Positions 18,123 through 27,209 are shown, counted from the first letter of the stretch. The stretch: 64,000 bases of DNA from Pseudomonadota bacterium (GCA_016719885.1 JADJYF010000026.1:561188-625187), one strand, 5' to 3'. The notes: a model not told the origin generated them from the sequence alone. A program made the numbers and translations.

Positions 18123-19043
18123 TCAGTCGAGGCCACCGAAGCGCTGGTGGAAAGCGGCGCTCGGCGCGGGCAAGGGCCCGGCGGCGTTTTGCAGGGCGCT
18201 CTGGCAGTAGCGGCTGGCGCTCGCGTGCAGGCGGCGATAGAGGCGCGCCGTGATGTCGCGCGCGGCATGGCCCGGCCACGCCGGTGGCAGCAGCGCCGGC
18301 GGCAGCTCGGTACTCTTCAGCAGCACGCGGCGGTATTCGTGTATGAGCAGGGTGCGCAGCACGAAGGCATCGCGCGGCGCCGGCGTGACCGCCAGCAAGC
18401 GCTCGAACGGGGCGAAGCGCTCGACGAAGCCGGCGAAACGCGCCGCGAGCTCGTCCAGGCGCCAGCTCGCGCGCACCAGTGCCGCCAGCGAGGCGTCGAG
18501 CGTGGTGCTGGCCCGCCAGATCACCACCTGCGCTTCGCAGCCGAGTTCGCGCACCACGTCCTGCACGGTGGCGGGCGCCGCCTGCGGGTGGGCCAGCAGG
18601 CCGCTCGCCAGCGCACCAAAGCCCAGCCAGCCGAGACGCCGTCGCAGTTCGTCGCGCACCACGCCCTCGAGACCCACCGCGGTGACCAAGGTCCATAGCC
18701 CGTCCCACTCGGCGGCAGCCGGCGCATAGATGCGTTCAGCGGCACGCGCGTACTGGCGCGCGCCACTGTCGGTGAAGCTGTAATAGCTGCGGCGGCCACT
18801 CAAGGCCGGCGCCAGCCAGCCTTCGCGGCCCAGCCGGAAGATCGCGGTGCGGGTCTGGCGCGCATTGAGACCGAAGTCCTGCATGAGCGTCACGAGTCCG
18901 CCCAGCCACACGCTGTTGCCCTGGTGGGCGATGCTGTCGCCGAAGATGGTCACCGCCAACGAGCCGGCGCGCGGCGTCAATGTCACCAGCAGATCGGCGA
19001 GCGCCGAGTCCAGCGAGGGTGACACGCGCAGCGCCTCGGTCAT
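18123..19043 (-). CDS. paaX: Phenylacetic acid degradation repressor PaaX
   Basis: A 306-residue GntR-like winged-helix repressor that releases DNA on binding phenylacetyl-CoA. The N-terminal part has the PaaX-type DNA-binding segment (VTIFGDSIAHQGNSVWLGGL and then FGLNARQTRTAIFRLGREGWL), followed by the PaaX middle and C-terminal domains (LHASASRYCQSAL near the end). It lies 3 bases after paaE, as the last gene of the paaABCDE operon, and so should autoregulate the cluster. A candidate operator lies before paaA. Confidence 0.93.
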   Translation of the reverse strand: MTEALRVSPSLDSALADLLVTLTPRAGSLAVTIFGDSIAHQGNSVWLGGLVTLMQDFGLNARQTRTAIFRLGREGWLAPALSGRRSYYSFTDSGARQYARAAERIYAPAAAEWDGLWTLVTAVGLEGVVRDELRRRLGWLGFGALASGLLAHPQAAPATVQDVVRELGCEAQVVIWRASTTLDASLAALVRASWRLDELAARFAGFVERFAPFERLLAVTPAPRDAFVLRTLLIHEYRRVLLKSTELPPALLPPAWPGHAARDITARLYRRLHASASRYCQSALQNAAGPLPAPSAAFHQRFGGLD

Positions 19044-19046
19044 GGC

Positions 19047-20141
19047 TTACACCGCCTGGTCGAAATCCAGCAGCACTTCGTCCGACACCGGATGCGCCTG
19101 GCAGCTCAGCACGTAGCCGGCGGCGATTTCGCTGTCTTCGAGCGCATGGCGCACGTCCATCTCCACTTCACCCTTGATGACCCGGCACTTGCAGGTGGCG
19201 CAGGCGCCGCCCTTGCAGGCGAAGGGCAGATCGACGCCGGCATCGAGCGCCGCGTCGAGGATGTTCTCGCCATCGGGCGACAATTCGAAATGAGTCTCTC
19301 GACCATCGGCCTTGACCGTCACGCGGCTGACCTTGCCGGCATAGCGCCGCGCGCGTTCGTGGTGGCGCTCGATGACGGTCTGCGCGTCGGCCGCCGACGC
19401 GCCGAACAACTCGTAATGGATGCTTGCTTCGTCGACGCCGGCGCCGCGCAGCCCGCGCGAGACTTCCGAGATCATGCCTTCCGGGCCGCACAGGAAGAAT
19501 TCATCGACCGCTTTCAGATCCAGCAGGTTGCGGCACAGCGCCGCGCCTTTGCGGTTGTCGATGCGGCCATTCAGGATGTCGACCTCGCGATTCTCGCGGC
19601 TCAGCACATGAATCAGCTGAAAGCGCTCCATGTAGCGGTTCTTCAGGCGCTCGAGCTCGTCGCGAAACATGATGCTGGCCACGCGCTGGTTGCCGTACAG
19701 CAAGGTCACGTGGCTGCGCGGTTCGCGCGACAGGATGGACTTGACGATCGACAGGATCGGCGTGATGCCGCTGCCGGCGGCGATACACAGGTAGTTATGG
19801 TCGTTGTCGGCCTTGAGCTCGGTGCTGAAGCGGCCGTCGGGCGGCATCACTTCCAGACTGTCGCCGGCCTTCAATTCGGCGTTGGCATAGCTCGAGAAGC
19901 GTCCGCCCTCGATGTGCTTGATGGCGACCTCCAGCGCGTCGTCGTCGACGCCGCTGCAGATTGAATAGGAGCGGCGCACGTCTTCGCCATCGATGTCGCG
20001 GCGCAGGGTCAGGTACTGGCCCTGTACGAACCGGAAGGTATCGCGCAATTCGGCGGGCACCTCGAAGCGTACGCATACCGCGTCGTCGGTCTCGCGTTGT
20101 ACGTCGGCGACAGTCAGGCGATGAAATCCGGCAGCGGCCAT
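19047..20141 (-). CDS. paaE: Phenylacetyl-CoA epoxidase reductase subunit PaaE
   Basis: A 364-residue electron-transfer subunit that moves electrons from NADPH through FAD and a [2Fe-2S] cluster to the PaaAC oxygenase core. The N-terminal FAD domain has RRSYSICSG, the NAD domain has IAAGSGITPILSIVKSIL, and the C-terminal plant-type ferredoxin has the Cys pattern CKGGACATCKCR plus a later Cys (LSCQAHP). The ATG is 7 bases after the paaD stop. Length and domain order match E. coli PaaE. Confidence 0.95.
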   Translation of the reverse strand: MAAAGFHRLTVADVQRETDDAVCVRFEVPAELRDTFRFVQGQYLTLRRDIDGEDVRRSYSICSGVDDDALEVAIKHIEGGRFSSYANAELKAGDSLEVMPPDGRFSTELKADNDHNYLCIAAGSGITPILSIVKSILSREPRSHVTLLYGNQRVASIMFRDELERLKNRYMERFQLIHVLSRENREVDILNGRIDNRKGAALCRNLLDLKAVDEFFLCGPEGMISEVSRGLRGAGVDEASIHYELFGASAADAQTVIERHHERARRYAGKVSRVTVKADGRETHFELSPDGENILDAALDAGVDLPFACKGGACATCKCRVIKGEVEMDVRHALEDSEIAAGYVLSCQAHPVSDEVLLDFDQAV

Positions 20142-20148
20142 GGCGTCC

Positions 20149-20661
20149 TCACAGGCATTTGAAATAATCGAAAGGCTCGAGACAGCTTTTGCAGCGATAC
20201 AACGCCTTGCAGGCCGTCGAGCCGAACTCGCTCACGCGTTCGGTCTGGCGCGACGCGCAGCGCGGGCACATGACGTGCTCACCCAGCAGCGCGCGCTTGT
20301 CGGTGGTGATGGTGGTCGGCGGCGCGATGCCGACCGAGCGCAGCTTGGCGTGCGCCGCCGTCGACATCTGGTCGGTGCCCCAGGCCGGCGCCAGCTGCGT
20401 CTCGACATTGACGTCGCTGTAGCCGGCAGCGCCCAGCACGTGGCGGATGTCATCCTCGATGGCATGCATGGCCGGACAGCCGCTGTAGGTCGGCGTGATC
20501 ACCACCACCACGCGCCCGCCTTCGATACGTACGTCGCGCAGCACGCCGAGATCGGCGATGGTCAGGATCGGGATCTCGGGGTCATGTACCTCGTCCAGCA
20601 CGGCGCGCAGCGCCGCGATGGCGTCGCCATGGGCGGGCGGCTCAACGCTCGCCATCACCAT
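20149..20661 (-). CDS. paaD: Phenylacetyl-CoA epoxidase maturation protein PaaD
   Basis: A 170-residue MIP18/SufT-family protein (DUF59) needed for activity of the PaaABCE complex, probably by Fe-S or di-iron assembly. It carries DEVHDPEIPILTIADLGVL, the TPTYSGCPAMHAIEDD segment with its conserved Cys, and a C-terminal zinc-ribbon-like pair (MCPRCAS and YRCKSCLE). The start at 20661 overlaps paaC by 7 bases; ATG 20655, which shares one base with the paaC stop, is equally possible. The longer frame to 20760 lies inside paaC. Confidence 0.93.
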   Translation of the reverse strand: MVMASVEPPAHGDAIAALRAVLDEVHDPEIPILTIADLGVLRDVRIEGGRVVVVITPTYSGCPAMHAIEDDIRHVLGAAGYSDVNVETQLAPAWGTDQMSTAAHAKLRSVGIAPPTTITTDKRALLGEHVMCPRCASRQTERVSEFGSTACKALYRCKSCLEPFDYFKCL

Positions 20662-21407
20662 TTCTGCCCGGGATAGGCGCGCTGCACGAACTGCAGTTCC
20701 GCCAGCAGGCGACCCATGTGCTCGGTGTGCAGCCCCTGGCGACCACCGCTGGCCGACCAATCGTCGCGCGGCGCCGTCAAGGTCGCGAGCGCGAGATGCG
20801 CTTCGACCTCATCGCGCCACGCCGCAGCCATGGATGCCGGCGCCACGCCGATGCCGGCCGCCGCCATCGCGTCGTCGACGGCATCGCCGTTAAACATCTC
20901 GGCGGTGTAGGCCCACACCTCGTCGAGCGCGGCCTGGCAACGTGCGTGGCTGTCGGCCGTGCCGTCACCGAGCCTCACCACCCAGTCACCGCTGCGACGC
21001 AGGTGATAGGCGCACTCCTTCACCGCCTTGCCCGCGATCGCCGCCAGCGTCGCATCACTGGACGCACACAGCGCCTTGTACAGCGCATGGTGATAGGCAT
21101 CGACCAGGTACTGGCGTATGAGCGTCGCGGCATAGTCGCCGTTGGGCAATTCGCAGATCAGGAAATTGCCGAACTGGCGCTCGTCGCGGCCGTAGGCCAG
21201 CGCGTCTTCATCGCGGCCCTTACCCTCCAGCGCGGCCGCATGGCTGTACAGCATGCGCGCGCGACCGATGAGGTCGAGCGCGGTGTTGGCCATCGCGATG
21301 TCCTCTTCGAGGAACGGGCTGTGACCGCACCATTCCGACAAGCGTTGGCCCAGGATCAGCGCGTTGTCGCCGAGCCGCTGCACGTATTCGAAATGCGCGG
21401 CGTTCAC
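20655..21407 (-). CDS. paaC: Phenylacetyl-CoA epoxidase structural subunit PaaC
   Basis: A 250-residue ferritin-like subunit that pairs with PaaA as the inactive scaffold of the epoxidase. Seen are NALILGQRLSEWCGHSPFLEEDIA, then ANTALDLIGRARMLY, and the C-terminal HTEHMGRLLAELQFVQR. The GTG start at 21407 overlaps the paaB stop (GTGA) and gives exactly the family length; the longer frame to 21893 is spurious. Confidence 0.95.
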   Translation of the reverse strand: MNAAHFEYVQRLGDNALILGQRLSEWCGHSPFLEEDIAMANTALDLIGRARMLYSHAAALEGKGRDEDALAYGRDERQFGNFLICELPNGDYAATLIRQYLVDAYHHALYKALCASSDATLAAIAGKAVKECAYHLRRSGDWVVRLGDGTADSHARCQAALDEVWAYTAEMFNGDAVDDAMAAAGIGVAPASMAAAWRDEVEAHLALATLTAPRDDWSASGGRQGLHTEHMGRLLAELQFVQRAYPGQKW

Positions 21408-21688
21408 AGCTTCAACTCTTCGGGCACGTCGTAGAAGGTCGGATGACGGTAGACCTTGTCGGCGGCCGGATCGAAAAACGCCGAGTCGTCCTCGAACTGG
21501 CTGGCGTGGATGTCGCTGGAGCGCACCACCCAGATGCTCACGCCTTCCTGGCGACGGGTGTAGGTGTCGCGCGCCGACTGCATGGCCTGCGCCGCGTCGG
21601 CGGCATGCAGGCTGCCGATGTGCTTGTGGTCGAGACCACGGCGACTGCGGATGAAGACTTCCCACAGCGGGAGATGCTTGCTGCTCAT
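21404..21688 (-). CDS. paaB: Phenylacetyl-CoA epoxidase subunit PaaB
   Basis: A 94-residue small subunit that bridges PaaAC heterodimers. The start MSSKHLPLWEVFIRSRRGLD, the HKHIGSLHAADAAQAMQSAR stretch and RRQEGVSIWVV are typical. ATG 21688 gives the family length. The gene lies 17 bases after paaA and overlaps paaC. Confidence 0.95.
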   Translation of the reverse strand: MSSKHLPLWEVFIRSRRGLDHKHIGSLHAADAAQAMQSARDTYTRRQEGVSIWVVRSSDIHASQFEDDSAFFDPAADKVYRHPTFYDVPEELKL

Positions 21689-21705
21689 TGTCGTGTACCT
21701 CGCGT

Positions 21706-22662
21706 TCAGGCCGCGGCGCCGGTGGCGCGGGCGCGTTGCTTGTCGGCGTGGGCGAGCATCGCGTCGCGCACCCATTCGCCATCCTCGTGGGCCTTGCGGC
21801 GTGCCGCCAGCCGCGCGCGATTGCACGGGCCATGGCCCGCCACCACGCGATTGAATTCCTCCCAGTCGATGGGCCCGAAGTCGTAATGGCCACGCGCGTC
21901 GTTCCACTTCAACAAGGGATCGGGAATGACGAGATCGATATGCGCGGCCTGCACCGCGGTCTGGTCGACGAACTTCTGCCGCAGTTCATCGTTGGACTGG
22001 CGCTTGATCTTCCATTGCATGGATTGCTGGGTATGGGCCGATTCGGCGTCGTGCGGACCGAACATCATGAGGCTCGGCCACCACCAGCGGTCGAGCGCGT
22101 CCTGCGCCATGGCTTTCTGCTCGGGCGAGCCGGCGGCCAGGGTCTGCATGATCTCGAAGCCCTGGCGCTGGTGAAAACTCTCTTCCTTGCAGATGCGCAC
22201 CATGGCGCGTGCATAGGGCCCGTAGGACGTGCGGCACAGCGAGATCTGGTTGACGATGGCGGCGCCGTCCACCAGCCAGCCTATGGCGCCCACATCGGCC
22301 CAGCTCAAGGTCGGGTAGTTGAAGATGCTGGCGTACTTGGCCTTGCCCGATAAGAGGTCGTCGAGCATCTCTTCTCGGGAAATGCCGAGGGTCTCGGCGG
22401 CGCTGTACAGATACAGGCCATGGCCGGCCTCGTCCTGCACCTTGGCCAGCAGGATGGCCTTGCGCCGCAGGCTCGGCGCGCGCGTGATCCAGTTGCCTTC
22501 CGGCAGCTGGCCGACCACTTCCGAATGGGCATGCTGCGAGATCTGGCGTATGAGGTTCAGGCGGTACTTGTCCGGCATCCAGTCGCGCGGCTCGATCTTC
22601 TCTTCGGCGGCGATGGTGCGCTCGAAACGGGACAGGGCATCGGGCGGTGAGGTAGCGGCCAT
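21706..22662 (-). CDS. paaA: Phenylacetyl-CoA epoxidase catalytic subunit PaaA
   Basis: A 318-residue di-iron oxygenase subunit that converts phenylacetyl-CoA to its ring-1,2-epoxide, the committed step of aerobic phenylacetate breakdown. The iron ligands are visible in two ExxH motifs: EAGH in KVQDEAGHGLY and ESFH in CKEESFHQRQG. First gene of paaABCDEX. The ring-opening and beta-oxidation genes (paaFGHIJZ) and the ligase paaK are not in this window, so they must lie elsewhere. Confidence 0.96.
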   Translation of the reverse strand: MAATSPPDALSRFERTIAAEEKIEPRDWMPDKYRLNLIRQISQHAHSEVVGQLPEGNWITRAPSLRRKAILLAKVQDEAGHGLYLYSAAETLGISREEMLDDLLSGKAKYASIFNYPTLSWADVGAIGWLVDGAAIVNQISLCRTSYGPYARAMVRICKEESFHQRQGFEIMQTLAAGSPEQKAMAQDALDRWWWPSLMMFGPHDAESAHTQQSMQWKIKRQSNDELRQKFVDQTAVQAAHIDLVIPDPLLKWNDARGHYDFGPIDWEEFNRVVAGHGPCNRARLAARRKAHEDGEWVRDAMLAHADKQRARATGAAA

Positions 22663-22727
22663 GGGTCTAGCGCCTCGCTGGGTTGGCAGGGAACATTGCC
22701 CCGGAATGGGACAGCGCGGGCGCTAAC

Positions 22728-22770
22728 GTATTACATGATGAATCCGCATGTCCAGAATTTTGTATTACAA
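22728..22770. promoter_or_regulatory. Candidate operator/promoter of the paa operon
   Basis: The 194-base region between paaA and the divergent oxygenase gene contains GTATTACA twice in the same orientation, at 22728-22735 and 22762-22769. The second copy lies in the near-perfect palindrome TTGTATTACAA (22760-22770). Read towards paaA, a TGGACA followed 15 bases later by TAATAC could be a promoter whose -10 overlaps the first copy. Overlap of repeats and promoter suits repression by PaaX, but the known E. coli PaaX box (TGATTCG type) is not clearly present. Confidence 0.4.
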
Positions 22771-22856
22771 GACGCAGCATCGCGGCCCTCGGCTCTGCCG
22801 GCGGGCGTGATCTAGAATCGCCAGCTACCCCAGGGAATTCGCGTCGAGGGCTGACC

Positions 22857-23459
22857 GTGAAAGAGATGCGCCTGTTCTACACGCCGGTGTGGCAGACCAA
22901 TGTCGCCGAGGACCAGGCCGACTGGTCAACGCTGCGCGCCGCCATGCTGGAGCGCATTCGGGCGCTGGAGAGCGCGGGCCAGGGCGTACAGCGCACCAAT
23001 TTCGGCGGCTGGCAGAGCGATGACGACCTGTACAAGCATCGCGAATTCAACTGGCTGACCCAGCGCATCATGGCGCTGGCCAACCAGGTGGCGCCGCAAT
23101 TCTCGGCCAAGGCCAGCTTCGACGACGGCATCTTGTGGGCCAACGTCAACCGACGTGGCGACTTCAACGCCATGCACACCCACCCCGACGCTATCCTGTC
23201 GGGCTGCATCTACCTCAAGGTCGACAGCGCCGACCAGGGCGCCATCCAGTTCTTTGACGCGCGCGAGGGCAGCCCGACCTCCCATTGGCGCTGCTATACG
23301 CGGCTCAATGACTCGACGCCGCTCACCGAGCAGGCGGTCACGGTCACGCCGAGGGAAGGCGACATCCTGTTCTTCCCGGGTTGGCTGCGCCACTGGGTCA
23401 CGCCCAACCTGACCGACCAGGAACGCGTGTCGGTGGCGTTCAATATCAGGATGAACTAG
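22857..23459 (+). CDS. 2OG-Fe(II) oxygenase family protein (TIGR02466-like)
   Basis: A 200-residue protein of the putative 2-oxoglutarate/Fe(II) oxygenase family. The central WANVNRRGDFNAMHTHPDAILSG with its HTHPD supplies metal ligands, and the C-terminal FFPGWLRHWVTPN with a later Arg gives the third His and the 2OG-binding site. The role is unknown; some relatives modify prolyl or other residues. The GTG start at 22857 is chosen because GAGGG lies 6 bases upstream; an ATG three codons on is the alternative. Divergent from paaA, with no evident functional link. Confidence 0.75.
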   Translation: MKEMRLFYTPVWQTNVAEDQADWSTLRAAMLERIRALESAGQGVQRTNFGGWQSDDDLYKHREFNWLTQRIMALANQVAPQFSAKASFDDGILWANVNRRGDFNAMHTHPDAILSGCIYLKVDSADQGAIQFFDAREGSPTSHWRCYTRLNDSTPLTEQAVTVTPREGDILFFPGWLRHWVTPNLTDQERVSVAFNIRMN

Positions 23460-23608
23460 CGCGGTGCTCGCCACGGGCGCCGCGATGGGCTAAGCTGCGG
23501 GGCGCAGCGACGCAGTGTCGCTGGTGTCCAGCCCTTCCGTTCCTACGCATCGACTCGACACACTGCTCGCCGGCAGCACGTGCCGGCCTTTGTAGCAAGG
23601 TAAAATCT

Positions 23609-25024
23609 TTGACCACTTTTTCTTCACTCGGCCTCGCCGAGACGTTGTTGCGCGCCGTTGAGGCGCAAGGCTATTCCACCCCGACCCCCATCCAGTTGCA
23701 GGCCATCCCGGCGGTGCTGTCCGGCCGCGACATCATGGCCGCCGCCCAGACCGGCACCGGCAAGACCGCGGCGTTCTCGCTGCCCTTGTTGCAGCGTCTG
23801 GCGGCCGACGCCCCGGCCCAGCGCCGCACGCCGCGCGCGCTGATCCTGACCCCGACCCGCGAACTGGCCGCGCAGATCCAGGATTGCCTGACCCAGTACG
23901 GCGCCAACCTCAAGATCAAGAGCGCCGTCATCTTCGGCGGCGTCGGCATCAACCCGCAGATCGACATGCTGCGCCGAGGTATCGACATCCTGGTCGCCAC
24001 GCCCGGCCGCCTGCTCGATCTCTACGGTCAGGGCGAAGTGAATTTCTCCAAGCTCGAAGTGCTGATCCTCGACGAAGCGGATCGCATGCTCGACATGGGT
24101 TTCATCCACGACATCCGCAAGATCCTCAAGGTGCTGCCGCCCAAGCGCCAGAACCTGTTGTTCTCGGCCACCTTCAGCGATGAGATCCGCCAGCTCGGCA
24201 AGGGTCTGCTCGATCGGCCGCTGGAGATCACCGTGACGCCGGAGCGGGTCGCCGCCGACACCGTCACGCAGGAGATCTACCACGTCGACAAGGATCAGAA
24301 GCCGGCGCTGCTGTCGCACCTCATCAAGCAGCACGACTGGCACCAGGTGCTGGTCTTCACGCGCACCAAGCACGGCGCCGACCGCCTCGCGCGCAAGCTG
24401 GTGCGCGACGGCATCGAATCGGCCGCCATTCACGGCAACAAGAGCCAGAACGCGCGCACCCGTGCGCTCGATGACTTCAAGGCCGGCCGTGTGCAGGTGC
24501 TGGTCGCGACCGATATCGCGGCGCGCGGCATCGACATCGATCAACTGCCGCAGGTGGTCAACTTCGAACTGCCGCACGTCTCGGAAGATTATGTGCACCG
24601 CATCGGCCGCACCGGCCGCGCCGGCGCCAACGGTCATGCGGTGTCGCTGGTCGAACGCGAGGAAACGGGCGACCTGCGCGGCATCGAGCGCTTGCTGAAG
24701 CGTCGCCTGCCGGTGGCAACGGCGCAGGGCTTCGTGCCGCAGTCGGCATCCGCGCTGCGTGATGACAATGCTGCCGAGGCCGAGCAGCGCCGCGCACGCG
24801 CCAACCCGCCGCCCGCCGCGCGCAAGGCCAATGGCAGCAAGCCGGCCGCGCAGAACAACCGTCGTCGCAAGCGTGGCGCCAGCCAAGCCAACGCCAACGG
24901 CAACAGCAATGCCAACGGCAATCGCGGCGGGAACAACGCCAATGGCAACCGCGCCGGCAATGCCAACGGCAATGTCGCGCCCCGCCACGCCAACGGCAAC
25001 CAGGCGCGACGCCAGTCCGCCTGA
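23609..25024 (+). CDS. rhlE: DEAD-box ATP-dependent RNA helicase, RhlE type
   Basis: A 471-residue helicase. All DEAD-box motifs are seen: Q motif (YSTPTPIQLQAIP), motif I AQTGTGKT, Ia PTRELAAQ, II DEAD, III SAT, V ATDIAARGIDI and VI HRIGRTGRAG. It remodels RNA, for example in ribosome assembly or mRNA decay. The start is TTG at 23609 (TTG ACC ACT), with AAGG 8 bases upstream; no ATG fits. The C-terminal 90 residues are basic and low-complexity, ending in Asn-Gly-Asn-Ala repeats with scattered Arg, a likely RNA-binding tail. Confidence 0.92.
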   Translation: MTTFSSLGLAETLLRAVEAQGYSTPTPIQLQAIPAVLSGRDIMAAAQTGTGKTAAFSLPLLQRLAADAPAQRRTPRALILTPTRELAAQIQDCLTQYGANLKIKSAVIFGGVGINPQIDMLRRGIDILVATPGRLLDLYGQGEVNFSKLEVLILDEADRMLDMGFIHDIRKILKVLPPKRQNLLFSATFSDEIRQLGKGLLDRPLEITVTPERVAADTVTQEIYHVDKDQKPALLSHLIKQHDWHQVLVFTRTKHGADRLARKLVRDGIESAAIHGNKSQNARTRALDDFKAGRVQVLVATDIAARGIDIDQLPQVVNFELPHVSEDYVHRIGRTGRAGANGHAVSLVEREETGDLRGIERLLKRRLPVATAQGFVPQSASALRDDNAAEAEQRRARANPPPAARKANGSKPAAQNNRRRKRGASQANANGNSNANGNRGGNNANGNRAGNANGNVAPRHANGNQARRQSA

Positions 25025-25126
25025 GTGTGATCCTGCGCCGCGCGCTGACGCGCGGCGCCCGCCGCCTTGGTGAACGAAGAGAAGCCGATACAATGGCGGC
25101 CCTTCGCTTCACCAAGGATCCCCGGC

Positions 25127-26035
25127 ATGTCGCTCGCCAAACCCGCCCTAAGTCTCACCGCCGTTCCCGGCCGTCGCCAACGCACCCTGGAACTCGCGCG
25201 CGAAATCGAACAGCGCGGCTATGCCGGTATCTATTGTCCGAGTCTCGGTGACGGCCTGGCCTTGAGCCAGGGCATTGCCCACGTCACCACCCGCATCCCT
25301 TTCGGCACCAGCGTGCAGCCGATCTACTACCGCCAGGTCGAGGACTACGCGCAGACCATCGCCTTCATCAACGAAATCGCGCCGGGCCGCTTCAGCTTCG
25401 GCATCGGCGTGGCGCACGCGCCGTCCTTGGCCAACCGCGGCCTCAGTGGCGGCAAGCCGCTGGCCGACATGGAGGATTTCGTGTCGCGCCTGCGCGCCAC
25501 GCCACGCGCCGGTGAACTGCCGAAACTGGTGCTCGCCACCTTGCGCCGCAAGATGATCGCGCTGGCCGCACGCATCGCCGACGGCATGGTGTTCGCCAAC
25601 GCCGCGCGCAGTCACATGGCGTTTTCCCTGGCCGCCTTGCCGCCCGGCCGCGCGGCCGACGACGACTTCTACATCGGCAACATGATCCCGACCTGCGTCA
25701 ACGACTCGCTCGACGCCGCGCGGGCCATCAATCGCCGCACCCTGGCGAGCTACGCGCTGTTACCCAACTATCGCAACTACTGGCGCGAGGCGGGTTATGG
25801 CAGCGAGATGGACGCGGTGGAACGCTGCATCACCGACAATCGCCTCGACCAGGTCGGTCACGCGCTGTCCGATCAATGGCTGGACGACACCACCATCGCC
25901 GGCCCGCCGTCGCGCGTGCGCGAAGAACTGCAGCGCTGGTACGAAGCCGGCGTGAAGACCCCGATCCTGGTGCCGAGCGCCGTCAAGGGCGGGCAAATGC
26001 AGGCCTTCGAAGAATTGTTCGCGGTATTCGACTGA
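25127..26035 (+). CDS. LLM class (luciferase-like) flavin-dependent oxidoreductase
   Basis: A 302-residue TIM-barrel oxidoreductase of the bacterial luciferase-like family, related to F420- or FMN-dependent enzymes. Seen are GRRQRTLELAREIEQRGYAGIY, TTRIPFGTSVQPIYYR, the GRFSFGIGVAHAPSL active-site strand and the C-terminal GPPSRVREELQRWYEAGV. The substrate is unknown. ATG 25127 is preferred (AAGGA 8 bases upstream) over an upstream start at 25067. Confidence 0.82.
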   Translation: MSLAKPALSLTAVPGRRQRTLELAREIEQRGYAGIYCPSLGDGLALSQGIAHVTTRIPFGTSVQPIYYRQVEDYAQTIAFINEIAPGRFSFGIGVAHAPSLANRGLSGGKPLADMEDFVSRLRATPRAGELPKLVLATLRRKMIALAARIADGMVFANAARSHMAFSLAALPPGRAADDDFYIGNMIPTCVNDSLDAARAINRRTLASYALLPNYRNYWREAGYGSEMDAVERCITDNRLDQVGHALSDQWLDDTTIAGPPSRVREELQRWYEAGVKTPILVPSAVKGGQMQAFEELFAVFD

Positions 26036-26182
26036 CGCACCCGCGCCCCTGCGCGGCGCCGCATGGGCGACGGCCGCGGCCATCCCGGCCCGCCACTCAT
26101 CACGGATCTGATTGGGGTCAGAGTGACGGGCGGGCCAAGTGCGCAATCTTTTGTCCCTGGCTCAAATACGAGGAGAACCGCC

Positions 26183-26605
26183 ATGAACCTGGTACCCGGC
26201 CGCGGATTTTTCGACTTCGACGACATGATGGACCTGTGGGGCCCGCTACGCTCCGGATGGAAAGACACCGGCACCCTCATGCCACGCGTCGACATCAAGG
26301 ACAAGAACGACCGTTACGAGGTCACCGCCGAATTGCCCGGCGTGAAGAAGGAAGACATACACGTCAGCCTGCGCAACGGCATGCTGACCATCGAAGCCGA
26401 GACCCGGCAGGAAGACAAGGAAGAAAAGGACGGCAAGATCATTCGCCAGGAACGGCGCTACGGAAAATTCCTGCGCAGCTTCGATGTCGGTGGCGACGTC
26501 AATGATGGTGACATCCAGGCATCGTTCAAGGACGGCGTGTTGACGGTGACCACGCCCAAGGGCCACGCCAAGGCGCCCGCCGCGCGGCGCATCGAAGTCA
26601 AGTAA
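26183..26605 (+). CDS. Hsp20/alpha-crystallin family small heat-shock protein
   Basis: A 140-residue ATP-independent holdase. The alpha-crystallin domain runs from about residue 35 (PRVDIKDKNDRYEVTAELPG) to 130 with the conserved FKDGVLTVTTPK strand. A short C-terminal tail ends in IEVK. The ribosome site AGGAG precedes ATG 26183. No clear sigma-32 promoter is seen in the 147-base upstream gap; that gap does hold a GGGGTCAGAGTG motif resembling a widespread repeat end. Confidence 0.92.
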   Translation: MNLVPGRGFFDFDDMMDLWGPLRSGWKDTGTLMPRVDIKDKNDRYEVTAELPGVKKEDIHVSLRNGMLTIEAETRQEDKEEKDGKIIRQERRYGKFLRSFDVGGDVNDGDIQASFKDGVLTVTTPKGHAKAPAARRIEVK

Positions 26606-26720
26606 GGTGGCGCGCGGAGATCGCGGGCATCGTTCCTCGATCTCCGCACCACATGCTCCAGTCATCCGCCCACCGACATCACACGAGGCGGCGACGAATT
26701 ACCGCGCGAGGTTCAAACCG

Positions 26721-27170
26721 ATGAGCAAGAACAACTGGCTGGTGGTCGCACATCGCGCGGGAGCGCGCATTTTCTGCCACGGCGACACGCCCCACAGCCT
26801 CGAATGCGTGGCCCGTTTCGAGCATCCGCAAGCACATTTGCACGAGCGCGAGTTCGGCAGCGACAGGCCAGGTCGCGCCACGGACAGTTCGCGCTCGGGA
26901 CGCCACGCCATGACCAATGAAACGCCGGCGAGCGAGACATCGGTGCGCATGTTCGCCGAGCGCATCGCTGATTACCTGGAAACGGCGCGCCTCGAGCACC
27001 GCCTCGAGCGGCTGGCGCTGGTCGCCGAGCCCCACATGCTCGGCCTGTTGCGTGCGGCACTGACTACCGGCACCGCGGCCATTGTCAGCGCCTCGCTCGA
27101 CAAGGACCTGGTACACGTCGCCGATGGGGACCTCGCATCCTGGCTGCAGGACGCCCGCTTCTGGATTTGA
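26721..27170 (+). CDS. Host attachment family protein (AtsE-like)
   Basis: A 149-residue protein of the host_attach family, named from Agrobacterium AtsE and likely an eRF1/Pelota-like nucleic-acid-associated fold. Start MSKNNWLVVAHRAGARIF, middle HLHEREFGSDRPGR, and C-terminal LVAEPHMLGLLRAAL and VSASLDKDLVHV are typical. The true role outside Agrobacterium is unknown; genes like this often sit near stress genes, as here beside hsp20 and pcm. The longer frame from 26607 has no support. Confidence 0.82.
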   Translation: MSKNNWLVVAHRAGARIFCHGDTPHSLECVARFEHPQAHLHEREFGSDRPGRATDSSRSGRHAMTNETPASETSVRMFAERIADYLETARLEHRLERLALVAEPHMLGLLRAALTTGTAAIVSASLDKDLVHVADGDLASWLQDARFWI

Positions 27171-27209
27171 GCGCAGCGTGCTCGTCGCCGCAGGTATGGC
27201 ACAGGGAAC

